64,000 nucleotides of DNA from Betaproteobacteria bacterium (GCA_013298695.1 JAAFIS010000011.1:62001-126000); one strand, 5' to 3'. Numbered from the stretch's first letter, positions 34,080-43,779 are shown. A program made the numbers and translations. The notes: a model not told the origin generated them from the sequence alone.

Positions 34080-34179
34080 CGCTAAATGCTCGTTTGGGCG
34101 CTGACCCAACAAGAATCATTCAGCACTTCTCTAGGGGTGAGGGAGTGAATACTCAATATCGGAGTGGTGAAAATATTCA

Positions 34180-34446
34180 TCAGCGGCGCTCCATCTTCGC
34201 GATACGCTTTTCGCTCGCCGCTACGAAAGCGAGGCAATCGTCAATGGCTTTGCAGGAACGCTCCGCCGCGGCGTGTGCGGCGTCGGCGAGCGTTGCAAGC
34301 TCGGTTTGATCGGATTCCGGGGTGAAAGCGTTGGCACTGCGTCGCATGAGTTCGCTGACTGGAATACCCATGCTTTTCGCTTTCGAAGTGATGGTGCGTT
34401 TCTCCAGCGGCGTGGCTTGAACGACAATTCGAGCAGTGGCAGACAT
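34180..34446 (-). CDS. Ribbon-helix-helix-like regulator
   Basis: 88 residues. MSATARIVVQATPLEKRTITSKAKSMGIPVSELMRRS has the strand-helix-helix pattern of RHH (CopG/ParD-like) DNA-binding proteins; the rest is a helical segment (AAHAAAERSCKAIDDCLAFVAASEKRI). A perfect 14-base palindrome (34465-34478) lies 18 bases before the ATG, as expected for self-repression. The downstream partner is the coiled-coil gene. It could be the antitoxin of an unknown pair, or a stand-alone regulator. Confidence 0.7.
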   Translation of the reverse strand: MSATARIVVQATPLEKRTITSKAKSMGIPVSELMRRSANAFTPESDQTELATLADAAHAAAERSCKAIDDCLAFVAASEKRIAKMERR

Positions 34447-34464
34447 AGCGATTCGCCTCAGAAA

Positions 34465-34478
34465 ATGTACATGTACAT
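34465..34478 (-). promoter_or_regulatory. RHH operator-like palindrome
   Basis: ATGTACATGTACAT, a perfect 14-bp palindrome 18 bases upstream of the RHH gene. TACATGTA-type sites are a normal binding pattern for dimeric RHH regulators. Confidence 0.6.
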
Positions 34479-34563
34479 GGTATGGACATTCTAGCGCAGT
34501 TCAAGGTTTCGATCCCACGCACTCGCAAGCTAGCTGGCGGCGGCGACTCACTACAATCCGGAT

Positions 34564-35643
34564 ATGAATCAAACAGACGTTCTCTCGCACTTATCGACCT
34601 GCATCGATCCGAACACCGGGCGCGATTTCATTAAAGACAAAGCGATCAAATCCGTCAACGTAACTGGCGGCGATGTATCGATCGAAGTCGTTGTTGGCTA
34701 TCCGGCGAAAAGCCAGCACGATGCGCTTCGTCAAATCGTCACCCAACATGTGCGCTCAATGCCGGGCGTCGGCAAAGTCAGTGTTGTAGTCACGCACAAA
34801 ATCGTGTCGCACGCCGTTCAGCGCGGCGTAAAACTGAAGGCCGGCATCAAAAACATAATTGCAGTGGCCTCGGGCAAAGGTGGCGTTGGTAAGAGTACGA
34901 CAGCGGTCAATTTAGCACTTGCGCTCTCGGCCGAAGGCGCGACCGTGGGTTTGCTAGATGCCGATATTTATGGCCCATCGCAACCGGTGATGCTCGGCAT
35001 TACAGGGCGCCCCGAAAGCGCGGACGGCAAAACGCTTGAACCAATGGAGGCGCACGGTATTCAAGCGATGTCAATTGGCTTCTTGATTGATTCCGACACG
35101 CCGATGGTGTGGCGCGGACCGATGGTCACCCAGGCGCTTGAACAGTTGCTCTCGGATACGAATTGGCGCGATCTCGATTACCTGGTGATCGACATGCCGC
35201 CCGGCACGGGTGACATTCAGTTGACGCTTTCGCAAAAAGTGCCGGTCACCGGCGCGGTGATTGTGACCACGCCGCAAGAAATTGCCGTGATTGATGCGCG
35301 CAAAGGTTTGAAGATGTTCGAAAAAGTCGGCATTCCAATTGTTGGTATCGTTGAAAACATGAGTACGCACGTGTGCACAAAGTGCGGGCATGTCGAGCCC
35401 ATCTTCGGTGAAGGTGGTGCGAAAGCGATGTGTAATGACTACAGCGTGCCTTTCTTGGGCGGCTTGCCGCTTGATTCAAAAATTCGCCTGCAGGCCGATA
35501 GCGGTCGCCCAACCGTCGTCGCCGAACCCGACAGCGCGGTGTCCACGGCGTACAAAGACATCGCGAGAAAAGTCGCCGTTTTCATCGCGCAAAAGAGCGA
35601 GGATCACACGGCGAAGTTCCCGACTATTAAGGTTGTGAGCTAG
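34564..35643 (+). CDS. apbC: Iron-sulfur cluster carrier protein (Mrp/ApbC)
   Basis: 359 residues. The N-terminal MIP18/DUF59 domain (residues 1-85; DFIKDKAIKSVNVTGGDVSIEV) precedes the P-loop ATPase: deviant Walker A VASGKGGVGKSTTAVNLALAL, LLDADIYGPSQP, VIDMPPGTGDIQLTLSQ and the CxxC pair near the C-terminus (STHVCTKCGH) that binds a bridging [4Fe-4S] cluster. It transfers clusters to apo-proteins. It is divergent from metG and abuts ispD, whose TTG start follows its stop codon directly. Confidence 0.95.
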   Translation: MNQTDVLSHLSTCIDPNTGRDFIKDKAIKSVNVTGGDVSIEVVVGYPAKSQHDALRQIVTQHVRSMPGVGKVSVVVTHKIVSHAVQRGVKLKAGIKNIIAVASGKGGVGKSTTAVNLALALSAEGATVGLLDADIYGPSQPVMLGITGRPESADGKTLEPMEAHGIQAMSIGFLIDSDTPMVWRGPMVTQALEQLLSDTNWRDLDYLVIDMPPGTGDIQLTLSQKVPVTGAVIVTTPQEIAVIDARKGLKMFEKVGIPIVGIVENMSTHVCTKCGHVEPIFGEGGAKAMCNDYSVPFLGGLPLDSKIRLQADSGRPTVVAEPDSAVSTAYKDIARKVAVFIAQKSEDHTAKFPTIKVVS

Positions 35644-36372
35644 TTGAGCGATTCCGAACGTCGCCTTCGCACGGTTGCGATTGTTCCTGCGGGTGGTAGC
35701 GGGGCACGTTTTGGTGCTGCTGTGCCTAAGCAATATCTTGAACTTGCCGGCAAGAAAGTGCTTCAACACTCGTTGCTTGCGCTGCTAGCTGCGCCTCAGA
35801 TTGAGCGAGTTTTTCTCGTCGTCCAAGCCGATGATGCACACGCGGCGCATCTTCTTTTCAACACCGCGCTTGCTTCAGTCACGTTGCTCCGTTGTGCGGG
35901 CGAGACGCGTGCGCAGACCGTTGTCAATGCGCTCGATGCCATTCGTTCGCAGGTCGCGCGCGACGCTCGCGTGCTGGTGCACGACGCCGCTCGCCCCTGC
36001 GTAACGCGAGAATCCATCGAGCGCTTATTGCTTGAGACAAAAGACGCACCCGCCGGCGGTTTGCTCGCGCTGCCGATTAACGACACCATGAAACGTGCGG
36101 ACAGCAGCGGAGACTATGTTGAGACTGTTTCGCGTGAAGGTTTGTGGCGAGCACTAACGCCGCAGGTGTTTCCTTACGAAATGCTGGTGCATGCGTTGAG
36201 CTCGTCGCCGGATGTTACGGATGAAGCGCAAGCGATCGAAGCGCTCGGTTTGCGACCGAAACTCGTACGCGGTGAGGCTCGGAATATCAAAATCACCTTC
36301 CCAGAAGACCTGGAGCTGGCAGCCTTTTATTTAAGCCAACCTTCGTCTGTGGTTGCGCGACTGCTAGGGTAA
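35644..36372 (+). CDS. ispD: 2-C-methyl-D-erythritol 4-phosphate cytidylyltransferase
   Basis: 242 residues, MEP isoprenoid pathway. The nucleotide-binding opening is [49 protein letters not shown] and [36 protein letters not shown] complete the family pattern (long blocks split). It converts MEP and CTP to CDP-ME. The start is a TTG at 35644, which follows the apbC TAG with no space; no other in-frame start fits the first strand. ispF follows after four bases. Confidence 0.95.
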   Translation: MSDSERRLRTVAIVPAGGSGARFGAAVPKQYLELAGKKVLQHSLLALLAAPQIERVFLVVQADDAHAAHLLFNTALASVTLLRCAGETRAQTVVNALDAIRSQVARDARVLVHDAARPCVTRESIERLLLETKDAPAGGLLALPINDTMKRADSSGDYVETVSREGLWRALTPQVFPYEMLVHALSSSPDVTDEAQAIEALGLRPKLVRGEARNIKITFPEDLELAAFYLSQPSSVVARLLG

Positions 36373-36376
36373 TCCA

Positions 36377-36865
36377 ATGAATTTCCGCATCGGCACAGGC
36401 TTCGACGTTCATCAACTTGTTACTGGGCGGAAGCTCATCATGGGTGGCGTTGAAATTCCGTATGAAAAAGGATTGCTCGGACATTCCGATGCTGACGTGT
36501 TGCTCCACGCGATTTCTGATGCGCTGCTTGGAGCGGCCGCGCTTGGTGATATTGGCAAACATTTTCCGGATACCGACGCGTCGTATGCGGGCGCAGATTC
36601 GCGCGCGCTTTTGCGCAGTGTCATCGCAACACTGCGAAAACACGGCTACGTGGTCGGTAATATCGACTCAACGATCATTGCGCAAGCGCCAAAAATGGCA
36701 CCGCACATCGCGCAGATGAGAGCCCATATCGCAGCTGACTGTGCAGTTTCCATCGACCAGATCAGCGTGAAAGCAACTACTACGGAAACGCTTGGTTTTA
36801 CTGGGCGAGGCGAGGGTATAGCAGCAAACGCGGTTGCAATTATTACTAAGCTAATCGCCCAATAG
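36377..36865 (+). CDS. ispF: 2-C-methyl-D-erythritol 2,4-cyclodiphosphate synthase
   Basis: 162 residues, normal length. The zinc ligands are in [11 protein letters not shown] (Asp/His) and [30 protein letters not shown] and [15 protein letters not shown] are the other signatures. It cyclises CDP-ME 2-phosphate to MEcPP, the step two after IspD. The last three codons (IAQ) and the TAG stop lie within a GCCCAAT palindrome at 36856-36873. Confidence 0.97.
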   Translation: MNFRIGTGFDVHQLVTGRKLIMGGVEIPYEKGLLGHSDADVLLHAISDALLGAAALGDIGKHFPDTDASYAGADSRALLRSVIATLRKHGYVVGNIDSTIIAQAPKMAPHIAQMRAHIAADCAVSIDQISVKATTTETLGFTGRGEGIAANAVAIITKLIAQ

Positions 36866-36873
36866 AATAGGCG
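36856..36873. repeat. GCCCAAT palindrome across the ispF stop codon
   Basis: CGCC-CAATAGAATA-GGCG with CGCCCAAT at its left overlaps the ispF end (codons GCC CAA TAG). Encodes IAQ-stop, the same phase as the urtB and ureE copies. Confidence 0.6.
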
Positions 36874-36927
36874 TTTAGTGGTTATTGTGGAAACCGACCC
36901 AAGGAATCCGCCGAGTAAAATTGAACG

Positions 36928-37317
36928 ATGAAACTGCATGAAAAACTCGGTCGCTGCTGGAGTATCGCCGCCGCCGTCGCTGGTTTAGCAATCACTCAAA
37001 GCGCGATGGCTGCACCCGAGGCAACCCCTGACGGTGCGCCGACTATTGATAAGAACAACGGCGTTGTGAGCGCAGGCACCACGTCAAGCACACGCAAAGA
37101 CGCGGTGGTCGACGGCGCTAGCTCCGATGCAGCGACCCGTTCTGACGGACGGCGTGATGATGCGACCGTTTCTGAAGAGAAAGTTGAAAACCGATTGGCG
37201 GTTATTCGATCTGGCAAAACGACGACGACTGACCCCAACGTCGGTCGCTATGATTGTGCGGCGGTAAGTGGTCAGCGACGCGTAACGCCGTCGATGTGGG
37301 AGCTGTTTCGCTTCTAG
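36928..37317 (+). CDS. Small secreted protein of unknown function
   Basis: 129 residues, unrecognised. A signal peptide (CWSIAAAVAGLAITQSAMA, cleavage near residue 27) is followed by a Ser/Thr/Asp/Ala-rich low-complexity stretch (about 30-80) and a short C-terminal part (VENRLAVIRSGKTTT, VGRYDCAAVSGQRRVTP, ending SMWELFRF). The disordered middle suggests a linker or a small surface protein. It lies between ispF and thrB on the same strand. An overlapping alternative frame reaches into thrB and is not needed. Confidence 0.55.
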   Translation: MKLHEKLGRCWSIAAAVAGLAITQSAMAAPEATPDGAPTIDKNNGVVSAGTTSSTRKDAVVDGASSDAATRSDGRRDDATVSEEKVENRLAVIRSGKTTTTDPNVGRYDCAAVSGQRRVTPSMWELFRF

Positions 37318-37373
37318 TCCATCGCGTTTGCAGTTCAAACTCATCCGCCGCCGATAACTCTCTCCTTCCTGAT

Positions 37374-38327
37374 ATGTCTGTATTCACTCGCGTCACCGAC
37401 GCTGAACTTGTCGCTTGGCTGCCCCGATTCAATGTTGGGCAATTGGTGTCACTGACCCCAATTTCTGAGGGCATTGAGAACACGAATTACTTTTTGTCGA
37501 CGTCGGGTGGAAATTTCGTGCTCACGCTCTACGAGCGAATTCCCGTCGAAGATCTTCCGTTCTACCTAAATTTCGCTGCGCATCTCGCGGCCGCCGAGGT
37601 TGCTGTCCCGTCGCCCATTGCGGATCGAAGCGGCGCGCTGTTTTCTATGCTCAACGGTAAGCCTGCAGCGTTAACTGAGCGCGTTTCCGGTCGACCCAAT
37701 ATGCAGCCCGACGCCAGCCACTGCGCGGCAGTTGGAGCAGAGCTCGCAAAGCTTCATCGCGCCAGCGAGCGCTTTCGCGGCAGAATGACGAACAAACGTG
37801 GGCCCGGCTGGATGCTTTCCACCTATCGTCGCGTGCGCACGGTGGTCGACGCAGCGCGCGCAGAACTCATTAATTCGGAGCTCACATTCCAGCGTGCGCA
37901 ACGCGAAACGCGAGTGCCGACCGGTGCAATTCACGGCGATTTATTCTGTGACAATGTGCTCTTTGACAACCACCAACTAAGCGGCATTATTGATTTTGGT
38001 TTCGCTGCGACCGATGCGTTTGTCTACGATCTCGCGATCACGGTCAATGACTGGTGTATCGATGCGGAGGGTGAATTAGACGCACCGCGTCGCGATGCGA
38101 TGATCGCTGCGTATTCCAGCGTTCGACCGCTCAATGAGGCCGAGCAGCAGCTATGGCCGGCAATGCTTAGGCTGGGTGCGCTTCGTTTTTGGTTGTCGCG
38201 GCTCGATGATTTTCATTTCCCTCGTGCGGCTGAATTGAACACACCGAAAGACCCATCCCATTTCGAACGAATATTGCGCGCACGCATCGATCGCGCGCAA
38301 TACTGGCCACAGGAATTCGCCGCATGA
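37374..38327 (+). CDS. thrB: Homoserine kinase (type II, ThrB-like)
   Basis: 317 residues of the aminoglycoside-phosphotransferase fold. MSVFTRVTDAELVAWLPRFNVG opens the family; EGIENTNYFLSTSGGNFVLTLYE is the nucleotide strand, IHGDLFCDNVLFDNHQLSGIIDFGFAATD is the Brenner catalytic motif with DFG-like metal site. It phosphorylates L-homoserine for threonine synthesis. The ATG at 37374 is preferred over upstream in-frame starts that lie in the previous gene's shadow. The end overlaps the next gene by 4 bases. Confidence 0.92.
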   Translation: MSVFTRVTDAELVAWLPRFNVGQLVSLTPISEGIENTNYFLSTSGGNFVLTLYERIPVEDLPFYLNFAAHLAAAEVAVPSPIADRSGALFSMLNGKPAALTERVSGRPNMQPDASHCAAVGAELAKLHRASERFRGRMTNKRGPGWMLSTYRRVRTVVDAARAELINSELTFQRAQRETRVPTGAIHGDLFCDNVLFDNHQLSGIIDFGFAATDAFVYDLAITVNDWCIDAEGELDAPRRDAMIAAYSSVRPLNEAEQQLWPAMLRLGALRFWLSRLDDFHFPRAAELNTPKDPSHFERILRARIDRAQYWPQEFAA

Positions 38328-39154
38328 GCGACTCGCCCGAAAATCCGAACCCAAAAATGACTGTCATCAACATCTCAGTGGTGCCCGCACGCGACGGCTA
38401 CGACTGGTGGCGGCTGTCGCTTCGCTTGTTCCGCATGCAGTGGCTTCGTTATTGCGCGCTGGCGGCATCGTTTATCTTGATCATTCAGTTTTCTGGCGCG
38501 ATTTCAGGTGGCTTGCTCGCGTTTTTCTTGAAGCCGATTCTCTCGGTAGGCTTCCTTGCTGCGACGTGGCATCACGAACGCGGAGAGCAACCGACGATGC
38601 GGCATTTGTTTGCGGGATTTCGCTCCAACGTGAGTGCGCTGCTGCCGATGGGGCTTGTTTACTTGCTCGGCATTTTGGTGTCGGTCACCATCGCCTCTTA
38701 TGCAACGGGTTTTGATTTGCGTTTGTTGATGGAGGTCACGCAACCCGAACAATTGCCGGCAGAAACCTTATCGCAGTTCATGTTGGTCACCGTAGCGTGT
38801 TTGCTACCGGTCAACGCAGCGCTTTGGTTTGCACCCGCGCTGGTCGTGTTTTCCGACGTCGGGCTGTGGCGCGCGCTGATGTTGTCGTTTCAAGCGTGGA
38901 CTCGCAATATTGGTGCGGTCGCGGTGTACGGATTGGCAATGTTTGGGCTTGCGTTAGTCGCTGCAATCGCCCTATCTCCCGTGTTAATTCTGGCCCCGCC
39001 ATCGGTTCGCTCAGTGATCATGATGATCGCTGTGGTGCCGATGTTCGCGGTCGTTTTTATTAGCGATTACGTGAGTTATCGGCGTGTGTTTCATCGCACC
39101 GAGCGCCTGCAAGCCAATGACATCGCGAGTGACGCGGGCGCTAGCAAAGACTAG
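38324..39154 (+). CDS. BPSS1780-family membrane protein
   Basis: 276 residues, a betaproteobacterial membrane-protein family of unknown function. After a short polar N-terminus (VPARDGYDWWRLSLRLFRMQW) there are about six helices: 45-70, 80-100, 120-145, 160-190, 210-235 and 240-262, with HHERGEQPTMRHLFAGFRSN as a conserved loop. It overlaps thrB by 4 bases (ATGA), a usual association in betaproteobacteria. The tail is a short acidic stretch. Confidence 0.85.
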   Translation: MSDSPENPNPKMTVINISVVPARDGYDWWRLSLRLFRMQWLRYCALAASFILIIQFSGAISGGLLAFFLKPILSVGFLAATWHHERGEQPTMRHLFAGFRSNVSALLPMGLVYLLGILVSVTIASYATGFDLRLLMEVTQPEQLPAETLSQFMLVTVACLLPVNAALWFAPALVVFSDVGLWRALMLSFQAWTRNIGAVAVYGLAMFGLALVAAIALSPVLILAPPSVRSVIMMIAVVPMFAVVFISDYVSYRRVFHRTERLQANDIASDAGASKD

Positions 39155-39182
39155 CGTCACCTCAGGCTTTGTGAATTCATAT

Positions 39183-39199
39183 AGCCGCAAGCTGCGGCT
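39183..39199. terminator. Hairpin between convergent BPSS1780 and uvrD genes
   Basis: AGCCGC-AAGCT-GCGGCT, 6-bp arms, 28 bases after the BPSS1780 stop and touching the uvrD stop. No clear T-run, so termination strength is doubtful. Confidence 0.4.
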
Positions 39200-41436
39200 C
39201 AAGCGGCCGTGAGCTTTGCGAATTCAAGCGCCAGACGCTTGATGCCGTGCTCCGCGAAATTCACTTCGACCTGGGTATTCTTCCCTGAGCCTTCAGCGCC
39301 AATGATGACGCCTGTGCCAAACTTTGCATGCTTGACTTGCTGGCCCACACGAAAGCCGCCATGATCGGCGCTGGCGACGGCATTCGAAGTCCAGTTGCTC
39401 CGCGTCTCTTGGGATGAATGAAGCGGCGTATCGAGGAAGTTTTTGGGTTTCGCTGAGAGCCATTGCAGTAATGACGCTGGCAGCTCGTCAACAAAGCGAG
39501 AAGGCACGTTGTAGCGGGTTTGGCCATGCAACATTCGCATCTGTGCAAACGACATATGCAGGCGTTTCTTAGCTCGCGTAACGGCCACGTACATCAAGCG
39601 CCGCTCTTCTTCCAGTCCGCCATCGTCATTGAGCGAATTGTCGTGCGGAAAAAGCCCTTCTTCGAGCCCGGTGATGAACACGTAGTCGAATTCAAGCCCT
39701 TTAGCCGAATGCACTGACATCATTTGCAGGGCGGCACGACCTTCGGCGGCTTGCGTGTCGCCCGCTTCCAGTGAGGCGTGCGCAAGAAACGCGGTAATTG
39801 GGTCGGTGTTGGACTGAGTCTCCCCCGCCTCGCCTGGGTCGCTCTCAACTTGGATGACGCCGCCGGTTTCGCGCAAAAAGCTATCCGCCGCACTCACCAA
39901 CTCCTCCAAGTTTTCGACGCGATCTTGGCCTTCTTTTTCTAGTCGATAGTGTCCGATGAGTCCGCTCGTTTCAATCAAGTGGCGAACAATTTCGGGCAAC
40001 ACTAATCCTTTGGTTGCGATGCGCATGTTCTCAATCAAACCAATGAACTGCGCCATTGCTGCTTGCGCCCGCCCGCCCGCGCCACCAGCACATGCCGACT
40101 GCCAGAGCGTTGCGCCCGATTGCTTGGCCACAGCTTGCAGATTTTCAATTGACTTCGCGCCGATGCCACGCGGCGGAAAATTTACAACGCGCAATAACGC
40201 ATTGTCATCCTCCGGGTTGTTGATGAGGCGCAAATACGCCATCGCGTGCTTAACCTCAGCGCGCTCAAAAAAGCGCAAACCGCCATACACGCGGTACGCG
40301 ATTCGCGCGTTAAACAAGCCGTGCTCAAACAAACGCGACTGCGCGTTCGACCGGTAGAGAATCGCGATCTCATCAAGCGAAACACCATCATTAATCGCCG
40401 CTTTTACGCTGTCGATCACGAACGCTGCTTCGTCGCCATCGCTGTAGCCTTGAAACACGCGGATCGGTTCGCCGTGCCCACGATCTGTCCACAGTTCTTT
40501 GCCGAGCCGACCTTGGTTGTTGCGAATGAGCGTGTTAGCAGCGTCGAGAATATTGCCGAAGCTTCGGTAGTTTTGTTCGAGTTTAATGAGTTTCGCTGGC
40601 GCAAAATCATGCTCGAAGCGCTGCATGTTGGCAACCTTCGCGCCGCGAAAACTATAGATTGATTGATCATCATCACCCACGCTAAACACAACGCTCTCGC
40701 GGCCCGCCAGCAACCGTAGCCACTTGTACTGCAGCGAGTTGGTGTCTTGAAACTCGTCCACAAGAATGTGTCGAAACCGCGCGTTGTAGTGTTCGCGTAG
40801 CGCCTGATTGTTAGAGAGCACTTCGTACGTGCGCAGCAATAGTTCGGAAAAGTCGACCACGCCTTCGCGCTGGCAGGTCGCCTCGTAGAGCTGATAGATC
40901 TCAACTTGTTTGCGAGTGAAATCATCGTAAGCCTCGACTGCGTTTGCGCGAACGCCTTCTTCCTTGGCCGATGAGATGAACCACGCCATTTGTTTCGGCG
41001 GGAATTTTTCGTCATCGATACTGGCCGCCTTCATTACGCGTTTTATGAGTGCGACCTGATCTTGCGTGTCCATAATCGAAAACGTTTGCGGCAGCGCCGC
41101 CTCGCGCCAGTGCATTCGCAAGAATCGATTGCACAGCCCGTGAAACGTACCGATCCACATCGTGCGTACGTTAATCGGGGCCATGCCCGCGAGTCGCGTG
41201 AGCATTTCTTTCGCCGCTTTATTGGTGAAGGTCACCGCAAGTACGCCCTGTGGTGAGACTTGACCGGTTGCAAGTAACCAAGCGATTCGCGTGGTGAGTA
41301 CGCGAGTTTTTCCAGAGCCTGCGCCCGCGAGAACCATTGCGGAAATGTGCGGCAGAGTGACCGCCGTGCGTTGCGGTTCGTTAAGGTTGGCGAGCAGAGA
41401 TTGCGACGGATGCGTCGTCGATTGCGTTTCAAACAT
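39199..41436 (-). CDS. uvrD: DNA helicase II (UvrD/PcrA)
   Basis: 745 residues, superfamily 1A helicase. Motif I is LAGAGSGKTRVLTTRIAWLL (residue ~37), motif Ia VTFTNKAAKEM, motif II DEFQDTNSLQY, motif III VGDDDQSIYSFRGA, motif IV LEQNYRS, motif V TLMSVHSAKGLEFDYVFI (as MSVHSAKGLEF), motif VI VAVTRAKKRL. It acts in nucleotide excision and mismatch repair. The start is set at the ATG at 41436; a TTG just before it is an alternative. The C-terminal Tudor-like part (VGQQVKHAKFGTGVIIGAEGSGK) is present. Confidence 0.96.
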   Translation of the reverse strand: MFETQSTTHPSQSLLANLNEPQRTAVTLPHISAMVLAGAGSGKTRVLTTRIAWLLATGQVSPQGVLAVTFTNKAAKEMLTRLAGMAPINVRTMWIGTFHGLCNRFLRMHWREAALPQTFSIMDTQDQVALIKRVMKAASIDDEKFPPKQMAWFISSAKEEGVRANAVEAYDDFTRKQVEIYQLYEATCQREGVVDFSELLLRTYEVLSNNQALREHYNARFRHILVDEFQDTNSLQYKWLRLLAGRESVVFSVGDDDQSIYSFRGAKVANMQRFEHDFAPAKLIKLEQNYRSFGNILDAANTLIRNNQGRLGKELWTDRGHGEPIRVFQGYSDGDEAAFVIDSVKAAINDGVSLDEIAILYRSNAQSRLFEHGLFNARIAYRVYGGLRFFERAEVKHAMAYLRLINNPEDDNALLRVVNFPPRGIGAKSIENLQAVAKQSGATLWQSACAGGAGGRAQAAMAQFIGLIENMRIATKGLVLPEIVRHLIETSGLIGHYRLEKEGQDRVENLEELVSAADSFLRETGGVIQVESDPGEAGETQSNTDPITAFLAHASLEAGDTQAAEGRAALQMMSVHSAKGLEFDYVFITGLEEGLFPHDNSLNDDGGLEEERRLMYVAVTRAKKRLHMSFAQMRMLHGQTRYNVPSRFVDELPASLLQWLSAKPKNFLDTPLHSSQETRSNWTSNAVASADHGGFRVGQQVKHAKFGTGVIIGAEGSGKNTQVEVNFAEHGIKRLALEFAKLTAA

Positions 41437-41439
41437 CAA

Positions 41440-41818
41440 CCAATTTTAGGCGCGCGCCAAGTGGGTCGGATTTTGTTCAGCAGGCGCGCGCAGTCGACAA
41501 ACAATGCAAACCTCAGCGCGCTGTGAGTGCTTGATCGGTTATTTGGCAAAGCGCGTGTCAGTATAAAACTAGCCTCAGAACGCCTATTACATTGGGCGAT
41601 CAGCAAGTCTAGGGGTATACACGAGTAGGCCGCGTTTCGCTCGATTAGTCCATTGTGAAAGTCGTTACAGTGCATACTTTTGGATACAGCGCACGAATTG
41701 GCATGAGCTCAGTCAGTTTCATACTAGCTTCAAGTCCAGTTCAAGTGAATAATTCGGACGCGCAGCAACTATTGCGGCGATACGTCCGCGCGTTTTTTTG
41801 CTCATTTAATTGCTGTGT
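41440..41818. other. Divergent region between uvrD and the GGDEF gene
   Basis: About 380 bases without a gene. It contains a GCCCAAT palindrome at 41581-41598 and presumably the promoters of both divergent genes. The short + frame at 41655-41900 runs into the GGDEF gene and lacks protein character. Confidence 0.55.
41581..41598. repeat. GCCCAAT-family palindrome
   Basis: CGCC-TATTACATTG-GGCG followed by ATCAGC; the right side TTGGGCGATC is shared with the copies at 59.2 kb. Confidence 0.6.
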
Positions 41819-43582
41819 ATGGTTTCTCCGTTTCGCTCGTTGCGCTTCACGCTGCTGGTTCCGTTTGTCGGGCTGGTGGTGGCCGTTGCGGCGGCCGTAA
41901 CCTGGCTCTCGTATCAGGCCAGTGTTCGCGCCGTCGACGAAGTGTCCCGCCGATTGCTCGAGGACGTTGCGAATCGAATCGCGCAAACGACGACTCAATA
42001 TTTGTCTACGCCCGCCGTGGTCCTCAATGTTATTGCGCCGGAATCGCAACCCGACGTCAGTGGCGCGGATCTAAGCTCGTTGTCGCCAGTACTGGTTTCG
42101 GATTTTGAGAAGCGGCTTTGGGTCGCGTCAAATTTGTTTCCCAAACAAAATCATTACGTTTACTACGGTGCGGACAGCGGTCGCTTTGTTGGTTTGCAGC
42201 GCGATGCGCCTGGCGGAGCGGAACTACGTTTGCGAGCGCAGCCCGACGAGCCGCGTCGTGTGTATCGCGCTGTGTCGCCTGAGGTGCGCGGCGAAGTTTT
42301 GCGCGAGGAAGCTTACGACCCAAAGACTCGACCCTGGTACAAGCTTGTTGTCGAAAAGCGCGTGACAACGTGGACGCCGATGTACCGCAACTTCGCCTCC
42401 GGTGAGCTCACGATCACGTTGGCGCGTCCTGTGTTTCGGCCCGATGGCACGGTGCGCGGTGTTGCGGCCACAGATTTGTCGCTTGCCCAGCTCGCGAAGT
42501 TCGTTCGTGCGCTCACCATCAGTGAAAGCGGTGTTGCATTTATCGTCGACCCCGCGGGGCAACTGATTGCTTCATCGTTCGCGGAGTCGGCGGCAGGCCA
42601 AACCTCTCAGACCCAAACCTCTGGCGCGCTCGATAGCGCCTCTCCGCTAATTCGGGACGCGTTCGCCACGATTGTGGCCGCAAGAAATCCAGACACACCA
42701 TTAACGTCGAATTCAACGACGGTGCGCCATCAGCCGTTTAAAAGTTCGCTCGGGCCGGCTCATTTATCGGTGATCGATTACCACGACGGCGCGGGGCTCG
42801 ATTGGCGCCTCGTCGTTGCCGTCCCGCGAGCTGACCACATGGCGCCGGTGTATCAAAACATGACGGAGAATCTCACTATTGGTGCGCTGGCGGTGTTGCT
42901 TGCTTTAGCGTTGGGTGCATGGATGATCCACCGCGTCGCGCGAGATGTGAGCGATGTTTCTCGCGCTGCAGATAGGCTGATGCGAGGTGACGGACCGATC
43001 ACTCGGATCCCCACGCGCGGCGATGAAATTGGCGTGCTCGCGACTTCGGTGGCCGCGATCCAAGATCAGCTTTTGTACGACCCGCTCACAGGCGCGCTGA
43101 ATCGTTCCGCGTTCGTGCGCCAATTTGGCGTTGTCGTCGATGAGTTAGCTGCAGGCGAACGTTTAGCGCTCGTGTACATCGATCTTGACCGCTTCAAAAA
43201 AGTAAACGACCGACACGGTCACGCAATGGGCGACATCGTGCTCGCGAAATCTGCGGAGCGGATCCGTCGTCGACTGCGAGAAAAAGATTTGTTTGCACGC
43301 TACGGCGGAGACGAATTTGTCGTGATGGTGCGCGGGAAAGCGGCGGTTGACGCAGCGCCCGCCTTGGCAGACCGTTTGCGCGAGCGTTTATCGATGGGAA
43401 TGACGATTGGCGAGCTTAGTGTTTCGGTCGGCGCTTCAATCGGAATTGCAATCTATCCCGATGATGGCGACTCGCTCGACGAGCTCCTCGCTCGCGCCGA
43501 CAGCCGGATGTACGACGAAAAACGCAAAACCGCGTCGGAGCGGAAGGATCGTAGACGCAACTTTTTTGTTTCAGCGCCCTAG
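41819..43582 (+). CDS. Membrane diguanylate cyclase with Cache sensor domain
   Basis: 587 residues. A first membrane helix (about 8-30), a periplasmic double-Cache-type sensor (about 35-345; YDPKTRPWYKL is the family's mark), a second helix (about 353-372), a HAMP-like linker (VSRAADRLMRGDGPITRI) and a GGDEF domain from about 420. The active site is YGGDEFVVM and an intact allosteric I-site RxxD (REKD) lies five residues before it. It should make cyclic-di-GMP in response to an outside signal, product-inhibited. The ATG at 41819 follows the TTG of the longer frame. Confidence 0.93.
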   Translation: MVSPFRSLRFTLLVPFVGLVVAVAAAVTWLSYQASVRAVDEVSRRLLEDVANRIAQTTTQYLSTPAVVLNVIAPESQPDVSGADLSSLSPVLVSDFEKRLWVASNLFPKQNHYVYYGADSGRFVGLQRDAPGGAELRLRAQPDEPRRVYRAVSPEVRGEVLREEAYDPKTRPWYKLVVEKRVTTWTPMYRNFASGELTITLARPVFRPDGTVRGVAATDLSLAQLAKFVRALTISESGVAFIVDPAGQLIASSFAESAAGQTSQTQTSGALDSASPLIRDAFATIVAARNPDTPLTSNSTTVRHQPFKSSLGPAHLSVIDYHDGAGLDWRLVVAVPRADHMAPVYQNMTENLTIGALAVLLALALGAWMIHRVARDVSDVSRAADRLMRGDGPITRIPTRGDEIGVLATSVAAIQDQLLYDPLTGALNRSAFVRQFGVVVDELAAGERLALVYIDLDRFKKVNDRHGHAMGDIVLAKSAERIRRRLREKDLFARYGGDEFVVMVRGKAAVDAAPALADRLRERLSMGMTIGELSVSVGASIGIAIYPDDGDSLDELLARADSRMYDEKRKTASERKDRRRNFFVSAP

Positions 43583-43640
43583 CGTATTGGCAAAGCGTTC
43601 GTAAAAAGAATTTGTTGATTAATTACGCGTTAACCAGTTT

Positions 43641-43658
43641 CGCCCAATAAATGCGGCG
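43641..43658. repeat. GCCCAAT-family palindrome, degenerate
   Basis: CGCCCAATAAATGCGGCG has CGCC/GGCG arms around 10 bases; lies in the 197-base gap between the GGDEF gene and argA. Confidence 0.45.
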
Positions 43659-43779
43659 TTTACTGTATGCAGCTGATTGCTGATTTCGAGCTTTGTCTAA
43701 TCGAATTCATCGGCCATCTGCGTCGTCGATATGCACTGGGTACTCGCCTAATTTGCAGCTAGCGCGCCGATAGAATCGC

